NCBI RefSeq assembly: GCF_001553605.1 | Contig: NZ_CP014229.1 | Coordinates: 834,501-898,500, forward strand | DNA length: 64,000 nt | Reading direction: 5' to 3' | Origin: Desulfovibrio fairfieldensis | GTDB taxonomy: Bacteria; Desulfobacterota; Desulfovibrionia; Desulfovibrionales; Desulfovibrionaceae | Shown: positions 33,512 through 45,736 of the stretch, one piece after another | Numbering within the stretch: position 1 is the stretch's first letter | Layout of the letters: each line of letters opens with the position of its first letter | Translations under genes and position numbers: made by a program | The notes under the pieces: model-generated | The model's database searches: none | Seen by the model: the letters and a program-made list of their open reading frames with translations, nothing else | What the model was told of the DNA's origin: nothing

Positions 33512-34363
33512 TTACACTTTCCTGGCCAAAGCGCAACGCTCCAGTCCGGCCAGATCGCGGCGCGTGGCGATGCCGACAAAAGCATCGCCCGCGGACAGCA
33601 GGTCCCGCACGGCCTTCCCCTGGGCCGCGCCGTGTTCCAGTAAAAGCAGGCCGCCGGGCCGGAGCAGACGGGCGGCCTGGGCAATGACGGCGCGCAGATG
33701 GGCCAGACCGGCTTCCGGTGAAAAAAGCGCGGAATGCGGCTCAAAGCGCAGTACTTCGTCCATGACCTGGCCGCGCTCGGCATCCGCGATGTAGGGCGGA
33801 TTGCTGACCAGAAGATCGCAGGAGCCCGCAGCCAGGGGGATGGCGCGCAGATCCGCCCGCAGTGCGTCCAGGCGCGTGGCGGCTCCCAGCCGGGCGGCGT
33901 TGGCGCGGGCCACTTCCAGGGCCGGAGCGCTGAGTTCCAGCAACAGGCCGCACCAGCGCGGGCGTTCCAGGCAGAGGGTCACGCCGATGCAGCCCGAGCC
34001 AGCGCCCAGGTCCGCAAAGCGCAGCGGCTGTCCGGCGGGCAGCAGTTCCAGAGCCGTCTCCACCAGCAGTTCCGTTTCCGGACGGGGGATCAGGGTGTCC
34101 GGGGTGACCAGAAAAGTGCGGCCGAAAAATTCCCTGTCGCCGAGAATATGGGCCAGGGGTTCGCCCGTGGCCCGGCGGGCCGTGAGGGCTTCCAGGGTCC
34201 CGGCTTGGTCGGGCGTCAGCTCGCATTCCGCAGCCAGGACGCAGTGCAGACGGTCCAGACCCAGCACATGCCCGGCCAGCAGTTGCGCGCAAAGGCGGGG
34301 GCTGTCCACCCCCGCCTTTGTCAATCGCCGTGCGGCGTTCTGTTCATACTCCCGCAGGCGCAC
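33512..34363 (-). CDS. prmC: Release factor glutamine methyltransferase PrmC (HemK)
   Basis: 283-residue SAM-dependent methyltransferase that modifies the GGQ glutamine of peptide-release factors. The SAM site FADLGAGSGCIG and the catalytic NPPY (LLVSNPPYIAD) are intact, after an N-terminal helical domain. It starts with GTG at 34363, 2 nt after the lon stop, so it is probably translated by coupling with lon. Confidence 0.93.
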   Translation of the reverse strand: MRLREYEQNAARRLTKAGVDSPRLCAQLLAGHVLGLDRLHCVLAAECELTPDQAGTLEALTARRATGEPLAHILGDREFFGRTFLVTPDTLIPRPETELLVETALELLPAGQPLRFADLGAGSGCIGVTLCLERPRWCGLLLELSAPALEVARANAARLGAATRLDALRADLRAIPLAAGSCDLLVSNPPYIADAERGQVMDEVLRFEPHSALFSPEAGLAHLRAVIAQAARLLRPGGLLLLEHGAAQGKAVRDLLSAGDAFVGIATRRDLAGLERCALARKV

Positions 34364-34365
34364 GC

Positions 34366-36966
34366 TTACGCCTCGGCGGGCCGTTCCGCGCGTCCGCGCC
34401 GTCCCGTGGCCGCGACGGCCGGACGGGCAGGACTTTTTTTGCGCGGCGCGGGCGGCGTTTTTTCGGTCAGGCCGTGCTTTTCACCGCCGCCGCGCTTGCC
34501 CTGAGTCTCAAAGACCAGGGGCGGGAGTTCGTCATAGTGGTGCACGGGGTGCACCGTGATGCGCTTGAGCAGCTCCCTGGGCACGTCTTCCAGATCTTTC
34601 ACGTTCTGCTGCGGGATGATGACATGCTTCAGGCCACGGGCCACACCGGCCAGGATTTTTTCCTTGATGCCGCCCACGGGCAGCACCCGGCCCTGCAGGG
34701 TGATCTCGCCGGTCATGCAGAGGTCGGCCCGCACCCTGCGATTGCTGAGAGCCGAAATCAGGGCCGTGGTCAGGGTTACGCCCGCCGAAGGGCCGTCCTT
34801 GGGCGTGGCGCCCGCGGGCACATGCACATGGATGTCGTATTTGCTCACAAAGGAGGGGTCCACGCCCAGCTCTTCCGCGCGGCTGCGGATGTAGCTCAGG
34901 GCCGCCTGGGCGCTTTCTTTCATCACGTCGCCCAACTGGCCGGTGAGAGTCAGGCCGCCCTTGCCCTTCATGACGCTGGCCTCCACGGTCAGCACCTCGC
35001 CGCCGGCGGGGGTCCAGGCCAGGCCCAGGGCCATGCCGGGCATGAGTTCCTTTTCCTTCTCGTCTTCCACAAAGCGGGGCGCGCCGAGAAGCTTTTCCAC
35101 GTCCTTGGGCTCCACCTTGAAGGGGCCTTTTTTGCCTTCGGCCTTGCGCCGGGCCAGCTTGCGACAGATGGACGCCAGTTCGCGTTCCAGGTTGCGGAGG
35201 CCCGCCTCGCGCGTGTATTCCTTGATCACCTTTTCCAGAGCCCCGTCGCTGAGCGCGATATCGCCTTCGGCCAGACCGTTTTCAGTGATTTTCTTGGGCA
35301 GCAGATGCTTGCGGGCGATCTCCACCTTTTCCTGCAGCGTGTAGCCGGGCAGGGAGATGACTTCCATGCGGTCGCGCAGGGCCGCGGGAATGGTTTCCAG
35401 GTGGTTGGCCGTGCACAGGAACATGACCTTGGACAAGTCAAAGGGCACGTTCAGGTAGTGGTCGCTGAAGGTGTGGTTCTGTTCCGGGTCCAGCACTTCC
35501 AGGAGAGCCGAGGAAGGGTCGCCCCGGAAATCCGTGCCCAGCTTGTCCACTTCGTCCAGCACAATGACCGGATTGCGGGTACCGGCCTGCTTGATGGCCT
35601 GGATGATCCGCCCGGGCATGGCCCCGATGTAAGTGCGCCGGTGGCCGCGGATTTCGGCCTCGTCGTGCATGCCGCCCAGAGACAGCCGCTGGAACTTACG
35701 GCCCAGCGCCCGCGCGATGGAGCGGCCCAGCGAGGTTTTGCCCACGCCGGGAGGGCCGGCAAAGCAGAGGATCGGGCCTTTGGACTGCGGATTGAGCTTG
35801 CGCACACTGAGGAATTCCAGAATGCGGTCCTTGATCTTGTCCAGACCGCAATGGTCCTCGTCCAGAATTTCCTTGGCGTGGGCGATGTCCAGACGGTCAC
35901 GCGAGAGCTTTTTCCAAGGCAGATCCACCAGCCAGTCCAGATAGGTGCGCACCACGTTGGCTTCCGAGGAGTCGGCGTGCATGCCGGACAGGCGACGCAA
36001 CTGCTTGTCCGCCTCCTGGCGCACGTCCTTGGGCAGGCCGGCCTTGTCCAGGGCCTTTTTCAGGCTTTCCAGGTCGTCCTCGCCCTCGGACTCGTTTTCG
36101 CCCAGCTCCTGGCGGATGGCCTTGAGCTGCTCGCGCAGGAAATAATCCTTCTGGGCCTTGTCCATGCCTTCGCGGGCCGAACTCTGGATGCGGGCCTGCA
36201 CCGTGGCGACTTCCACTTCGCGCTGAAGTTGGGTGTTGACCAAAGTGAGGCGTTCCAGCGGATTTTCCGCCTCCAGGATGCGCTGGGCGTCCGCGATCTT
36301 CATGCGCATATTGGCGGCGATAAGATCCGCCAGACGGCCCGGATCCTCCACGCCCTGCAACACGGCCAGCACGTCCGGCGAGGACAGGCCGCGCAGGGTG
36401 AGCACCTTTTCGCTCTGCTCGCGCGCGGAGCGCAAGAGCGCTTCCACCGTGGCGTCGATCTGGGGAGCGACTTCGGGCAGAGTTTCAATGCGCGCTTCCA
36501 GATAGGGGTCCACCTGGCTGTAGCCGGTGACCCGCGCGCGGCTTACGCCCTGCACCAGAATTTTCACCCGCGAGTCCGGCATCTTGAGCATGCGCATGAC
36601 CTGGACCACGGTGCCCACATTATAAAGGTCCGCGGGCGCGGGATCGTCGGTGCTTTCCTCGCGCTGGGCGCAGACCAGCAGATGCCGTCCGTTTTTCAGG
36701 GCGGATTCCACGGCCTGCACGGATTTTTCGCGGCCGATGAACAGCGGCAGGATCATATAATTGAATATGACCACGTCGCGCACCGGCAGCACGGGCAACA
36801 CGTCGGGAATGCCCTGGGCAGCGGCGTTGAGATTGTTTTCGTTCAGCAGATCCTGCACGGGCGCTTCTTCCTGTTTCGCATGAACGTCGTTGTCGACGGC
36901 GGGCTCGGCGGCGCCAAGCCCTTGTTCCCCATGAAGCGGATGATCTTTTTCTTTGTAGTCAGCCAT
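34366..36966 (-). CDS. lon: ATP-dependent protease Lon
   Basis: 866 residues, longer than the 784 of E. coli. Domains in order: an acidic N-terminal extension of about 55 residues, the LAN substrate domain, AAA+ with Walker A GPPGVGKTS and Walker B region VIVLDEVDKL, and the serine-lysine protease domain (KDGPSAG with the Ser, GGIKEK with the Lys). A basic, Pro/Ala-rich tail of about 40 residues (PPAPRKKSPARPAVAAT) follows the protease domain. It forms an operon with prmC. Confidence 0.95.
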   Translation of the reverse strand: MADYKEKDHPLHGEQGLGAAEPAVDNDVHAKQEEAPVQDLLNENNLNAAAQGIPDVLPVLPVRDVVIFNYMILPLFIGREKSVQAVESALKNGRHLLVCAQREESTDDPAPADLYNVGTVVQVMRMLKMPDSRVKILVQGVSRARVTGYSQVDPYLEARIETLPEVAPQIDATVEALLRSAREQSEKVLTLRGLSSPDVLAVLQGVEDPGRLADLIAANMRMKIADAQRILEAENPLERLTLVNTQLQREVEVATVQARIQSSAREGMDKAQKDYFLREQLKAIRQELGENESEGEDDLESLKKALDKAGLPKDVRQEADKQLRRLSGMHADSSEANVVRTYLDWLVDLPWKKLSRDRLDIAHAKEILDEDHCGLDKIKDRILEFLSVRKLNPQSKGPILCFAGPPGVGKTSLGRSIARALGRKFQRLSLGGMHDEAEIRGHRRTYIGAMPGRIIQAIKQAGTRNPVIVLDEVDKLGTDFRGDPSSALLEVLDPEQNHTFSDHYLNVPFDLSKVMFLCTANHLETIPAALRDRMEVISLPGYTLQEKVEIARKHLLPKKITENGLAEGDIALSDGALEKVIKEYTREAGLRNLERELASICRKLARRKAEGKKGPFKVEPKDVEKLLGAPRFVEDEKEKELMPGMALGLAWTPAGGEVLTVEASVMKGKGGLTLTGQLGDVMKESAQAALSYIRSRAEELGVDPSFVSKYDIHVHVPAGATPKDGPSAGVTLTTALISALSNRRVRADLCMTGEITLQGRVLPVGGIKEKILAGVARGLKHVIIPQQNVKDLEDVPRELLKRITVHPVHHYDELPPLVFETQGKRGGGEKHGLTEKTPPAPRKKSPARPAVAATGRRGRAERPAEA

Positions 36967-37074
36967 ATATATTCTCCCTGACTGCCTTGGAGCAGTAAAA
37001 TTCGTAGTCTTTGCTCGGTTGCGCCGGGAACGCGGTTCGTCTGTGTTCTTTTACAGCGGTGAACACGTAAGGCT

Positions 37075-37767
37075 CTAAAGGGGCTTGTTTTGCGTTATGC
37101 TGTAGCAGATTCCCTCGGTGACGATGACATGGTCCAGAAAGCGCAGGCCCATGCGCGGGGCCAGCCGTTGCAGTTCTTCGGTCAGCATAAGGTCCGGCTT
37201 GGAAGGGCCCGGACTGCCGCCGGGGTGGTTGTGGGCCAGAATGATGCCGCTGGCCTTGTGCGTGAGTGCCGTCTCAAGCACATCTCTGGGCTGCACGGGC
37301 ACTGAGTTGATGCCTCCGCGCCGTAGGCGTTCCCAGGCGATCAGTCCGTTTTGCGCGTCCACCAGGGCCAACCAGCATTCTTCATGCGGACACCCGGCCA
37401 GGCGGCTTTGAGCCATGCGGGCCACTGCATCCGGCGTAGCCATGATTTCGCGTTTACGCACCGCCGAGGTTGCGTGACGGGCCAGTACTTCACGCAGAAC
37501 CCGCCAGAGGGCCATGAGCCCCGGCCCGAAGCCGGGCACCTGCAATAATTCATCCGGCCTGGCGTCCAGCGCGCCCCGAATGCTGCCGAAACGCCGCAGC
37601 AATTCCTTAGCCAGCGGTTTGGTGTCTTTGCGCGTGAGCCCGTAACCAAGCAAAAGCTCCAGCACCTCATAATCCGCCACGGCCAGAGGCTCGCGCTCAA
37701 GACGTTCACGCACGCGGGCTCGGTGCCCACTGTGCGGCGAGGTGGTGGAGACAGTCTTTGCTGACAT
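37075..37767 (-). CDS. radC: RadC-family JAB domain protein
   Basis: 230 residues: a helix-hairpin-helix region (VPGFGPGLMALWRVL) followed by a JAB1/MPN-like domain with the metal motif HNHPGGSPGPSKPD. The family was once tied to DNA repair, but its function is unsettled. It is the sole gene between lon and fliW on the minus strand. Confidence 0.9.
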   Translation of the reverse strand: MSAKTVSTTSPHSGHRARVRERLEREPLAVADYEVLELLLGYGLTRKDTKPLAKELLRRFGSIRGALDARPDELLQVPGFGPGLMALWRVLREVLARHATSAVRKREIMATPDAVARMAQSRLAGCPHEECWLALVDAQNGLIAWERLRRGGINSVPVQPRDVLETALTHKASGIILAHNHPGGSPGPSKPDLMLTEELQRLAPRMGLRFLDHVIVTEGICYSITQNKPL

Positions 37768-37873
37768 AAAGTAAGCAGTCTCAGCTGAGATGCAAGGGGG
37801 CGAATTTCAGGGGAGTTATTCTTAGCCGATTTTCGATGAAAAGTAAAAGAAAAGAAGCCGGATATGGCCCGGG

Positions 37874-37941
37874 AAAAAGCCTCCGCGCAGCGTGCCGCCT
37901 GGCGGCACAAAAGCAGAGGCAAGGAGTCGCCCCCTTGCCTC
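37874..37941 (-). terminator. Compound terminator downstream of fliW
   Basis: Two mutually exclusive hairpins: GAGGCAAGG/CCTTGCCTC (37916-37941), and a larger stem GCCTCCGC/GCAGAGGC (37879-37920) with inner GTGCCGCC/GGCGGCAC, followed on the minus strand by five T (plus A run 37874-37878). They share 37916-37920. Confidence 0.6.
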
Positions 37942-38035
37942 ACAGCTTAGCCCATCCAAGGACGCGAGTCCTTTGTGGGAGAGAGGAAAAAAGCCGATCT
38001 TTTTCCCCCTCAATATGCGGCGGCCGCGCTCCTGG

Positions 38036-38512
38036 TCACTGGCCGCCCGATTCTCTGTCCGGCGTTTTGGGGCCGGGCCGGAAAATGCCGGGTATGCGGG
38101 AAAGGTCCACGGGCTGCGGAATCTGCAGGCCCAGCCGGAACCGGGCATTGATGCAGATGGGGCCGCAGAGGTTCAGCTTCACCGTTCCCGGCTGGTCCGC
38201 CGGTCTGGACACCGTGACGAGCACCGTGGCCTCCTCCTTGCTCTCAAGGCCGAGCAGCGCCAGTTCGGCCTCGCCCACCTGAATGGGATAGGAGTCCAGA
38301 AAACTGTAAGGATCAGCCACCATCAGACCCACGGCCGGGGTCGTGGCGCTTTGCAGGATGAGCAGCGGCCAGTCCTGATGGATTTGCAGCAGCGCGAATT
38401 CCCGTTCACTCTCAAGACCCACCAGCCCGCAGGGGAAGTGAATAATCCTGTCGGGATCTATCTCGCGGGGCCCGATGCGGGTGTTGATGGCTAGCTGTGT
38501 GTTGTTTCCCAT
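38036..38512 (-). CDS. fliW: Flagellar assembly factor FliW
   Basis: 158 residues of the FliW family, with [21 protein letters not shown] near the N-terminus and [13 protein letters not shown] in the middle. FliW binds CsrA and flagellin alternately, so free flagellin releases FliW to shut CsrA off or on. It overlaps csrA by 22 nt, and the flagellin gene is next, the arrangement in which the partner switch was first described. Confidence 0.93.
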   Translation of the reverse strand: MGNNTQLAINTRIGPREIDPDRIIHFPCGLVGLESEREFALLQIHQDWPLLILQSATTPAVGLMVADPYSFLDSYPIQVGEAELALLGLESKEEATVLVTVSRPADQPGTVKLNLCGPICINARFRLGLQIPQPVDLSRIPGIFRPGPKTPDRESGGQ

Positions 38513-38727
38513 AGCTGCGCGACCTTCATGATATCTTCATTGCGGATTTGCAGCGCGTCCTGATTCTGCTCGATAACGCGCTGATAGACTTCCTCCCGGT
38601 ACACGGTGACGCCGTCGGGAACCTCCAGGCCGATTTTTACCTGCTTGCCCTGCATCTTGAGGACGGTAAAGCGTATATCGCGGCCCACATAGATGCTTTC
38701 TCCCGCGCGGCGACTTAATATGAGCAT
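38491..38727 (-). CDS. csrA: Carbon storage regulator CsrA
   Basis: 78 residues starting [20 protein letters not shown], the invariant CsrA N-terminus. It binds GGA motifs in mRNA leaders and represses translation. It is longer than the 61 residues of E. coli CsrA by a C-terminal extension, as in other FliW-containing bacteria, where this region contacts FliW. The start at 38727 is preferred over an upstream in-frame start. Confidence 0.95.
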   Translation of the reverse strand: MLILSRRAGESIYVGRDIRFTVLKMQGKQVKIGLEVPDGVTVYREEVYQRVIEQNQDALQIRNEDIMKVAQLWETTHS

Positions 38728-38843
38728 ACGGCGTCCGTATCGGGCTGGAAGGTGACATGTCTGAAGCGGCCTTGCGTCGGCGCGGCGGCTTGAATGGCCG
38801 CGCGCCGTGACGGTCATTCCCCTCCCCACGAGGGTTGGTGACG

Positions 38844-40265
38844 TTATCCGCCGATAAGCTGCATGGCCATCTGCGGCATGGAATTGGCCTGGGACAGCAT
38901 GGCCACAGCGGACTGGGTCAGAATCTGATTGCGGACGAACTGCGTCATTTCCGTGGCCACATCCACATCGCTGATGCGCGATTCCGCCGCCTGCAGGTTT
39001 TCGGCCTGAATGGTCAGATTGGTGACCGTGTTTTCCAGCCGGTTCTGGGTGGCGCCCAGACTCGCCCGCACATTGTCCTTGGCCACAATGGCGTTGTTCA
39101 CGGCCACCAGGGACATCTGGGCCTCTTCCTGGGTTGCGATGGAGCGGCCGCCGGCGCTGAAGGTTTTTGACGCCTCATAGACCTCCGCGAGCGCCGCGCT
39201 GCGAAGCTTTTCGAAGGCAGTACCATCAACCCCGCCTACCTGATTCTCGTATGCCATCAAGGCTCCTATCGCGCCATCATTGAACCCATAGAATTCCTGC
39301 TGCTCCGTTTCCGTGAATTCCTTTGGGTGACCATAATTGTACAGAGCCGCCTTGGCCCAGGCGAATTGCCATTTCTCCTTGTCTCTGTCGGAGAGTTTGG
39401 CAAAATCCTCTTTACCCTCAAAGAATTCGAGATGATAGCCTGTTTCCTTTGAGAGAAAGGACCCCGCAGTATCTTTGTCAGCGTTCCATATCCCCATGAC
39501 ATCCTCTACAGCATCATACGCATCTCCTCCTTTCGCCAGTGTGCTCAATACAGACTTAAAGTCGTCGGCGTACGTATCAACCAGCTTTTGCAGGGCGCCT
39601 TTAGCCGCGGCAGTAAAAGGATCGCCCTCAGCCGCATCAATTTGAGCGGAGAGGCTGTTCTTGAATTTGACGCTCAGGCGATCCAGCATATTGTCCAGCG
39701 TGGCGCCCTTTCCGAGGCCTAACGCCTCGGCCGTGCAGTCGTTGATATTAAGAAAGTAGTAGTCCTCGGCCGCATCGTTTGCCGTGCCGAAGTGCACCTT
39801 GAGAGCGCCGGTCGGGGTTGCCGTTTCGCCGTCGTGCTGGCCCTCGAGACTTCCGTCCAGGAGGTGAATGCCATTAAAGTCCGTGGCATTGGCGATACGG
39901 GTGATTTCAGCGGCCATGGCCTGATATTCGTCATCGATCATCTTGCGCTGGGTGGCATCATAGGTGCCGGTAGAGGCCTGTTCCGCCAGTTCCTTCATGC
40001 GCACCAGCTTTTCATCAATGACGCCCAATGCGCCGTCGGCGGTCTGGATCAGGGAAATGGCGTCGTTGGCGTTGCGCGCGCCCTGCTGCAGCGCGGCGAT
40101 GTCCGAGCGCATCAACTCGCGGATGGCGAGCCCGGCCGCGTCGTCGGCCGCGCTGTTGATGCGCAGGCCCGAGGACAGGCGCCGGGTTGAGGTTTGCAGA
40201 TTGCTGTAGTGGTCGGTCAGGGTGTTGGCGACGTTGGTCGCCATCTGATTGTGATTGACGTACAT
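38844..40265 (-). CDS. fliC: Flagellin
   Basis: 473 residues starting [20 protein letters not shown], with GGAGGGA 6 nt before the ATG. The conserved D0/D1 ends are clear ([21 protein letters not shown] near the N-terminus; [20 protein letters not shown] near the C-terminus), separated by a variable central part of about 220 residues, the surface-exposed domain. One Cys sits in this central part ([13 protein letters not shown]), which is uncommon in flagellins. Export is by the flagellar type III system. The last residues [11 protein letters not shown] match no variation that would block assembly. Confidence 0.95.
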   Translation of the reverse strand: MYVNHNQMATNVANTLTDHYSNLQTSTRRLSSGLRINSAADDAAGLAIRELMRSDIAALQQGARNANDAISLIQTADGALGVIDEKLVRMKELAEQASTGTYDATQRKMIDDEYQAMAAEITRIANATDFNGIHLLDGSLEGQHDGETATPTGALKVHFGTANDAAEDYYFLNINDCTAEALGLGKGATLDNMLDRLSVKFKNSLSAQIDAAEGDPFTAAAKGALQKLVDTYADDFKSVLSTLAKGGDAYDAVEDVMGIWNADKDTAGSFLSKETGYHLEFFEGKEDFAKLSDRDKEKWQFAWAKAALYNYGHPKEFTETEQQEFYGFNDGAIGALMAYENQVGGVDGTAFEKLRSAALAEVYEASKTFSAGGRSIATQEEAQMSLVAVNNAIVAKDNVRASLGATQNRLENTVTNLTIQAENLQAAESRISDVDVATEMTQFVRNQILTQSAVAMLSQANSMPQMAMQLIGG

Positions 40266-40473
40266 GACTATCCCTCCATGAATAGCGTCGTTCCTGCATG
40301 CGGAGCGCAAAGGCTCGTTTGCATCCGGGCAAGCGCCTGCGCGCCCTTCCCTGGTCAGGGAAGCGGCGGGCCATTGATTTCATGCGGGGGGCCGGGTAAG
40401 TTCACTTCGCATTCTTCAGGAACCATGCAACCGCCCGCAAGGCCCTTATCTTCCGTTTTGGGATATTTGTCAA
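40266..40473 (-). promoter_or_regulatory. Flagellin promoter and 180-nt leader with candidate CsrA sites
   Basis: TTGACA (40473-40468) and GATAAG (40450-40445), spaced 17 bp, lie about 180 bp upstream of the flagellin ATG. The leader contains a CTTCCCT/AGGGAAG hairpin (about 40347-40365), AGGA near 40292 and ATGGAGGGA over the ribosome site, so CsrA could occlude the start as in Bacillus hag. A sigma-28 box GCCGATAA is not seen; GAAGATAA matches it at five of eight positions and overlaps the -10. Confidence 0.45.
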
Positions 40474-40569
40474 CTCAATTTGGGATAAATAATTTCTTTT
40501 TGAAATTATAGGAAATTCAAAGGGAGCACAGCCGGAAGAAAAGGGCGGGCGCTGTGATATCGGCTTGTT

Positions 40570-41034
40570 ATGGAAACATTTGGCGAGCGGCTACGGCAGT
40601 TACGCGGCTCCCAATCACAGGCGGCCTTTGCCTCTCTGTTGGGAATTCCGCAGGTAACACTTGGAAATTACGAGCGAAACAGAAACCAGCCCCGTTTTGA
40701 AGTGATAGGCGATATTTGCGCCCGTTTTGAAGTGTGCCCGGAATGGCTTCTGTTCGGAACCGGCCCCATGCGCCCCGGCGCGGCGGCATCACCGGGAGAG
40801 GGGCCCCATGACGCGCCGCTTTCACAGGAGGCGGAGGCCCGCTGTGCCGCTCTTGAAAGTCAGCTGCGCGAAGTGAACAAGGAACGGCGCGAGCTGAGCG
40901 AGGAAAATCGTCGGCTGCACCGTGAAAAAGCCGCTCTGCTTGAGCGGAACGCGGAGTTGCGCGAAAGCCTGGCGCGGCTTGAAAGCGCGCGTTTGGTTTC
41001 AGGCCGTATCAGCCCTGGCGCGGATGCTGGCTAG
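40570..41034 (+). CDS. XRE-family transcriptional regulator with coiled coil
   Basis: 154 residues. The N-terminal helix-turn-helix (RLRQLRGSQSQAAFASLLGI then PQVTLGNYERNRNQP) is of the Cro/CI type used by phage-derived and host regulators; CPEWLLFGTGP closes the domain as in many XRE proteins. Residues about 90-145 form a charged coiled coil (LREVNKERRELSEENRRL) that should mediate dimerisation. It is divergent from the flagellin gene, sharing a 300-bp intergenic region, so control of flagellin or autoregulation is possible but unproven. Confidence 0.8.
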   Translation: METFGERLRQLRGSQSQAAFASLLGIPQVTLGNYERNRNQPRFEVIGDICARFEVCPEWLLFGTGPMRPGAAASPGEGPHDAPLSQEAEARCAALESQLREVNKERRELSEENRRLHREKAALLERNAELRESLARLESARLVSGRISPGADAG

Positions 41035-41130
41035 GAGGGTGGACGCCCGACGGGCAGGGGATATGAAGACGGAGCAATGAAGTGATGCGGGCCGGGAGGT
41101 CAGCAGACGGCTCCGCCGAAGGCGGCGCCG

Positions 41131-42156
41131 TTATGAGGGACGGGAATTTGAGCCAGGCAGGCCGAACAGGCCGGTCAGCCGGGCGGCCAGAAAGTCCAGG
41201 GTCTGTTCCGGCGTGCGGCGGCCGCTTTTGACCTGCCACTCGGCGTCCGCCACGGCCGCCATGCCCTCAGCCAGGCCCCGTGGCCCGAGACGCAGTGCCA
41301 GTTGTTTCTTGAAGCCCGCCTCCGAGGGATGCAGGCGTACCTTTTCCCCGGCCTGGGTCTGCCAGAGCAGGCGCAGCTCACGGGCCAGCAGGGCCAGCAG
41401 GGAAAAAAGCAGGCTGTCGCTGTCCCGGCTGCGGGACAGTTCCTTCCAGACGGCGGCCAGATTACCGGCCTCCATATGCCGGATGCAGGCAAAGACGTTG
41501 CATTCCGGGCTCCAGGCGGCGGTTGCGGTCATGGCGGCGGTGATGGCCCCTCCGCCTGCGTCACCGGTCCCGCCGCGCAGAAGCGAGAGTTTTTGCAGTT
41601 CGTTTTCGATAGCCTGGGCGTCCGGTGGCACGGAGGCGCAGAACTGTTCCAGCGCATCGGCCTCAAAGGTCAGACCCAGATCGCGGGCGCGCTGCTGCAC
41701 ATGGCGCTTGACGCCGCGTTCGGTCAGGCCCTCATGCCGCCAGATCCAGCCCTGCCGGTCGGCAAAGGCCAGACAGCGCAGCTTGGCGATATGCGCCGGA
41801 ATTTTGGGCTGCCCCTTTTCCCAGTTCACTTCCAGGCAGAAGAAAGGCCAGCACTGGGCCGAGGGCCTGGCCAGGGCCTGGGAAATCTTTTTCCAGACGG
41901 CCGCCGGCCAGAGCTGGGCCTGACGGACCAGCAGGACACGCGAAGCGCCGAACAGGCCTTGCAGGCTGAGCTGCTCCCAGAAGCGCGGGGGGGGGTCCTC
42001 GTCGCCCCAATAGACGTGACGTTCCCACGGGCCGCCCGCGGGTGGAAAGACAGCCAGTTGCTCCGCGAGATGCGCGCGGAGCAACTGGCTGTCCGGGCAG
42101 ACCAGAAAGCTGAAACCGGGCCTGCCCTGTCTGTCGGTTCCGTTCTGCGGGCTCAT
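41131..42156 (-). CDS. holA: DNA polymerase III delta subunit
   Basis: 341 residues of the clamp-loader delta family: a weakly conserved AAA+ fold without Walker motifs, SLFG-like LQGLFGASRVLLVRQAQ, and a C-terminal helical collar domain. It opens the beta clamp within the clamp loader. It starts 12 nt after leuS; the lptE gene that often separates leuS and holA in proteobacteria is absent. Confidence 0.85.
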   Translation of the reverse strand: MSPQNGTDRQGRPGFSFLVCPDSQLLRAHLAEQLAVFPPAGGPWERHVYWGDEDPPPRFWEQLSLQGLFGASRVLLVRQAQLWPAAVWKKISQALARPSAQCWPFFCLEVNWEKGQPKIPAHIAKLRCLAFADRQGWIWRHEGLTERGVKRHVQQRARDLGLTFEADALEQFCASVPPDAQAIENELQKLSLLRGGTGDAGGGAITAAMTATAAWSPECNVFACIRHMEAGNLAAVWKELSRSRDSDSLLFSLLALLARELRLLWQTQAGEKVRLHPSEAGFKKQLALRLGPRGLAEGMAAVADAEWQVKSGRRTPEQTLDFLAARLTGLFGLPGSNSRPS

Positions 42157-42168
42157 GCCGGTGGCGGC

Positions 42169-44682
<2,514 letters not shown>

Positions 44683-44703
44683 GTGCGGATACCGTGCGGC
44701 GGG

Positions 44704-45195
44704 TTAGGAATTGGCGGGGGCCTGACCCGCGGACGGCACCAGTTCGCCGCTTTCCAGGGCCTTGGCCGCCGCGTCCAGAATGCCGTTGACGAAGTTTTTG
44801 GCGTTGTCTTCGCCGAACTGGCCGCTCAGCTCCAGCGCCTCGTTGATGGCCACCTTGGGCGGCACGTCCTGGCGGTAGAGCATTTCAAACACGGCCAGGC
44901 GCAGCAGGGTCAGTTCGATGCGGCCCATGCGGTCCACCCGCCAGTTGTGGGAAAAACGGCTGATGGCCGTGTCCAGTGCGGCGCTGTTGCCCCAGACGCC
45001 TTCCACCAGTTCCCAGGCGAAGCCCGTGGGCTCGCTGCCGAGATCCTGCTCGTCCATGGCCGTATTGTGGGGGGAGAGCACAAAGGCCCGGCGCAGGTCC
45101 GCGCGGCTTTCCGCCGGAGTGAAGGAAAGCCCGTAGAGCACCTGAAAGGCCAGTTCGCGCGCGCCCCGGCGGGTGGTGTTCTTAGCCTTGCTCAT
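44704..45195 (-). CDS. nusB: Transcription antitermination factor NusB
   Basis: 163 residues, MSKAKNTTRRGARELAFQVLYG at the start and KVAINEALELSGQFGEDNAKNFVNGIL in the C-terminal half, the NusB family signature. It binds boxA RNA with NusE/S10 for rRNA antitermination. Starts 3 nt after ribH, a common pairing. Confidence 0.95.
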   Translation of the reverse strand: MSKAKNTTRRGARELAFQVLYGLSFTPAESRADLRRAFVLSPHNTAMDEQDLGSEPTGFAWELVEGVWGNSAALDTAISRFSHNWRVDRMGRIELTLLRLAVFEMLYRQDVPPKVAINEALELSGQFGEDNAKNFVNGILDAAAKALESGELVPSAGQAPANS

Positions 45196-45198
45196 GGA

Positions 45199-45669
45199 TT
45201 ACAACTGCTCCAGCACGCGGATGGTTTCCAGCATGGCCGCGGCGGCTTCCACGCCTTTGTTGCCGCCTTTGGACCCGGCGCGTTCAATGGCCTGCTCGAT
45301 GCTGTCGCAGGTCAGCAGGCCGAAGCCGATGGGCGTGCCGGACCCCAGCATGGCTTGGGCAATCCCTTTGCTGGCCTCGGCGCAGACATAGTCGAAGTGC
45401 GGGGTGCCGCCCCGGATCACCGCGCCCAAGGCCAGAATGCCGTCGTATTTGCGCGCATCGGCGAGCTTCTGGCAGACCAGGGGCAGCTCGAACGCGCCGG
45501 GAATGCGCACCAGGGTGATGTCCGCCGGGTCCAGGCCGTGGCGTTCCAGGTAGTCCAGAGCGCCGCCCACCAGGCGGTCCACGATGAAGTCGTTGAAGCG
45601 GGTTGCCACGATGGCGACCTTCAGGCCTTTGGCGTCGAGTCGGCCCGCGATGGTTTTGACTTGGTTCAT
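45199..45669 (-). CDS. ribH: 6,7-dimethyl-8-ribityllumazine synthase
   Basis: 156 residues catalysing the penultimate step of riboflavin synthesis. [26 protein letters not shown] (with the catalytic His) and [15 protein letters not shown] are typical. The ATG at 45669 is chosen because GGAG lies 7 nt upstream; a start 21 nt earlier lacks one. Confidence 0.96.
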   Translation of the reverse strand: MNQVKTIAGRLDAKGLKVAIVATRFNDFIVDRLVGGALDYLERHGLDPADITLVRIPGAFELPLVCQKLADARKYDGILALGAVIRGGTPHFDYVCAEASKGIAQAMLGSGTPIGFGLLTCDSIEQAIERAGSKGGNKGVEAAAAMLETIRVLEQL

Positions 45670-45713
45670 GTAAACTCCTGTGCTGTGCAAGACGATGGCA
45701 AAAATACGTTTGC

Positions 45714-45736
45714 TTACTACTACTATAGAGTAGTAA
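45714..45736. repeat. Operator-like palindrome between ribE and ribH
   Basis: Perfect arms TTACTACT/AGTAGTAA with a 7-nt centre ACTATAG in the only sizeable gap (75 bp) of the rib cluster. It is AT-rich, unlike nearby repeats, and lies about 45 bp before the ribH start. Confidence 0.5.

Noticed and set aside
40418..40440. Possible sigma-54 promoter for flagellin (TTGCGGGCGGTTGCAT on the minus strand)
   Set aside because: The -24 and -12 cores are misplaced by one base and the GG is not present at the right position.
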